From contig CANQNI010000078.1 of assembly GCA_947625175.1 (NCBI GenBank), forward strand, positions 1 to 7,069: a stretch of DNA of 7,069 bases. The letters run 5' to 3'. Positions 6,974-7,069 of this stretch are shown here, in pieces. The translations under genes were made by a program, and so were the position numbers. The first letter of the stretch is position 1; each line of letters opens with the position of its first letter. Below the pieces are notes generated by a model. That model searched no databases. It was not told the origin of the DNA and saw only the letters and a program-made list of their open reading frames with translations. The DNA is from an uncultured Eubacteriaceae bacterium (GTDB taxonomy: Bacteria > Bacillota > Clostridia > Eubacteriales > Eubacteriaceae).

Positions 6974-6993
6974 TATTAAATAAGGGAAATCTA
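6974..6993 (-). other. Predicted guide-position sequence next to the element end
   Basis: In TnpB systems the omega RNA runs past the element's right end and the first ~16-20 nt of flanking host DNA act as guide. If the element ends at TCAC (6997-6994), this AT-rich stretch would hold that position. The exact boundary is inferred, not measured. Confidence 0.35.
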
Positions 6994-7069
6994 GTGACAT
7001 ACTCCCGGCACTTAACGAAGTCTTCGTTTGAAGTGCGGGCTTCTCGTTTAAGCCCTGTAGGGGAGCTTT
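6994..7069 (-). mobile_element. Right end of an IS200/IS605-type element with the 3' part of its omega RNA
   Basis: The segment is about 52% GC against strongly AT-rich flanks. Read on the minus strand it can fold as a closed three-way junction. A long-range pair CTCCC/GGGAG (7065-7061 with 7006-7002) encloses two hairpins. One is GGGCTT/AAGCCC (7055-7050 with 7042-7037, 7-nt loop). The other is GCACTT/AAGTGC (7036-7031 with 7013-7008), extended past a 2-nt bulge by AACGAA/TTCGTT (7028-7023 with 7019-7014) around a 3-nt loop. The arrangement, and the terminal GGGAGTATGTCAC, match from memory the right ends of clostridial IS605/IS1341 elements, where this structure follows or overlaps tnpB. 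The transposase and tnpB genes, if present, lie beyond 7069. The precise end (TCAC at 6997-6994) is a guess from family habits. Confidence 0.7.

Noticed and set aside
6962..7000. ATG at 7000 as the adenylation gene start
   Set aside because: It falls in the presumed insertion-element end, its GGGAG is directly against the ATG, and the domain begins naturally at 6961. It is kept only as a possible extension.
7037..7055. Simple rho-independent terminator in the GC-rich block
   Set aside because: The stems are good but no T-run follows on either strand, and the multi-stem arrangement fits an insertion-element end better.

Overview
The window is AT-rich DNA coding entirely on the minus strand. 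The gene order ylxM-ffh-rpsP-khpA-rimM-trmD-rplS-lepB is the classic translation and secretion operon of Bacillota (Firmicutes). Low GC, the khpA (YlqC-type) and ylxM genes and the clostridial flavour of the proteins suggest an anaerobic Clostridia or Halanaerobiales relative. The genus cannot be fixed from the sequence, and the lineage within Bacillota is inference.

Layout in the direction of transcription, from high to low coordinates. (1) About 6994-7069 is a GC-richer, highly structured segment. It looks like the right end of an IS200/IS605-type element and the 3' part of its TnpB-associated omega RNA; the rest of the element lies beyond the window. (2) 5504-6961 encodes a free-standing NRPS-type adenylation enzyme, 5034-5507 a GNAT acetyltransferase and 4334-5032 an esterase-type alpha/beta hydrolase. 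These three genes are packed with a 4-nt overlap and a 1-nt gap, and end at a clean intrinsic terminator (4293-4325). (3) A sigma-A-type promoter (4243-4270) with an inverted repeat at its expected start site opens the second operon. That operon carries ylxM (3859-4203), ffh (2510-3856), rpsP (2113-2493), khpA (1884-2111), rimM (1377-1880), trmD (682-1380), rplS (316-672) and the start of lepB (1-251, cut by the window edge).

The housekeeping operon joins co-translational protein targeting (YlxM, Ffh, signal peptidase I) to ribosome and tRNA maturation (S16, KhpA, RimM, TrmD, L19). The small cluster upstream looks like accessory biosynthesis: the adenylation enzyme would activate an amino or other carboxylic acid, with acetyl transfer and ester hydrolysis as possible partner steps. 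No carrier-protein domain is present in the window, so the product and the acceptor are unknown. The most interesting features are the omega-RNA-like insertion-element end directly against the adenylation gene, the uncharacterised adenylation/GNAT/esterase trio, a long acidic tail on ribosomal protein S16, and a TTG-started trmD sitting on a 7-bp tandem repeat.
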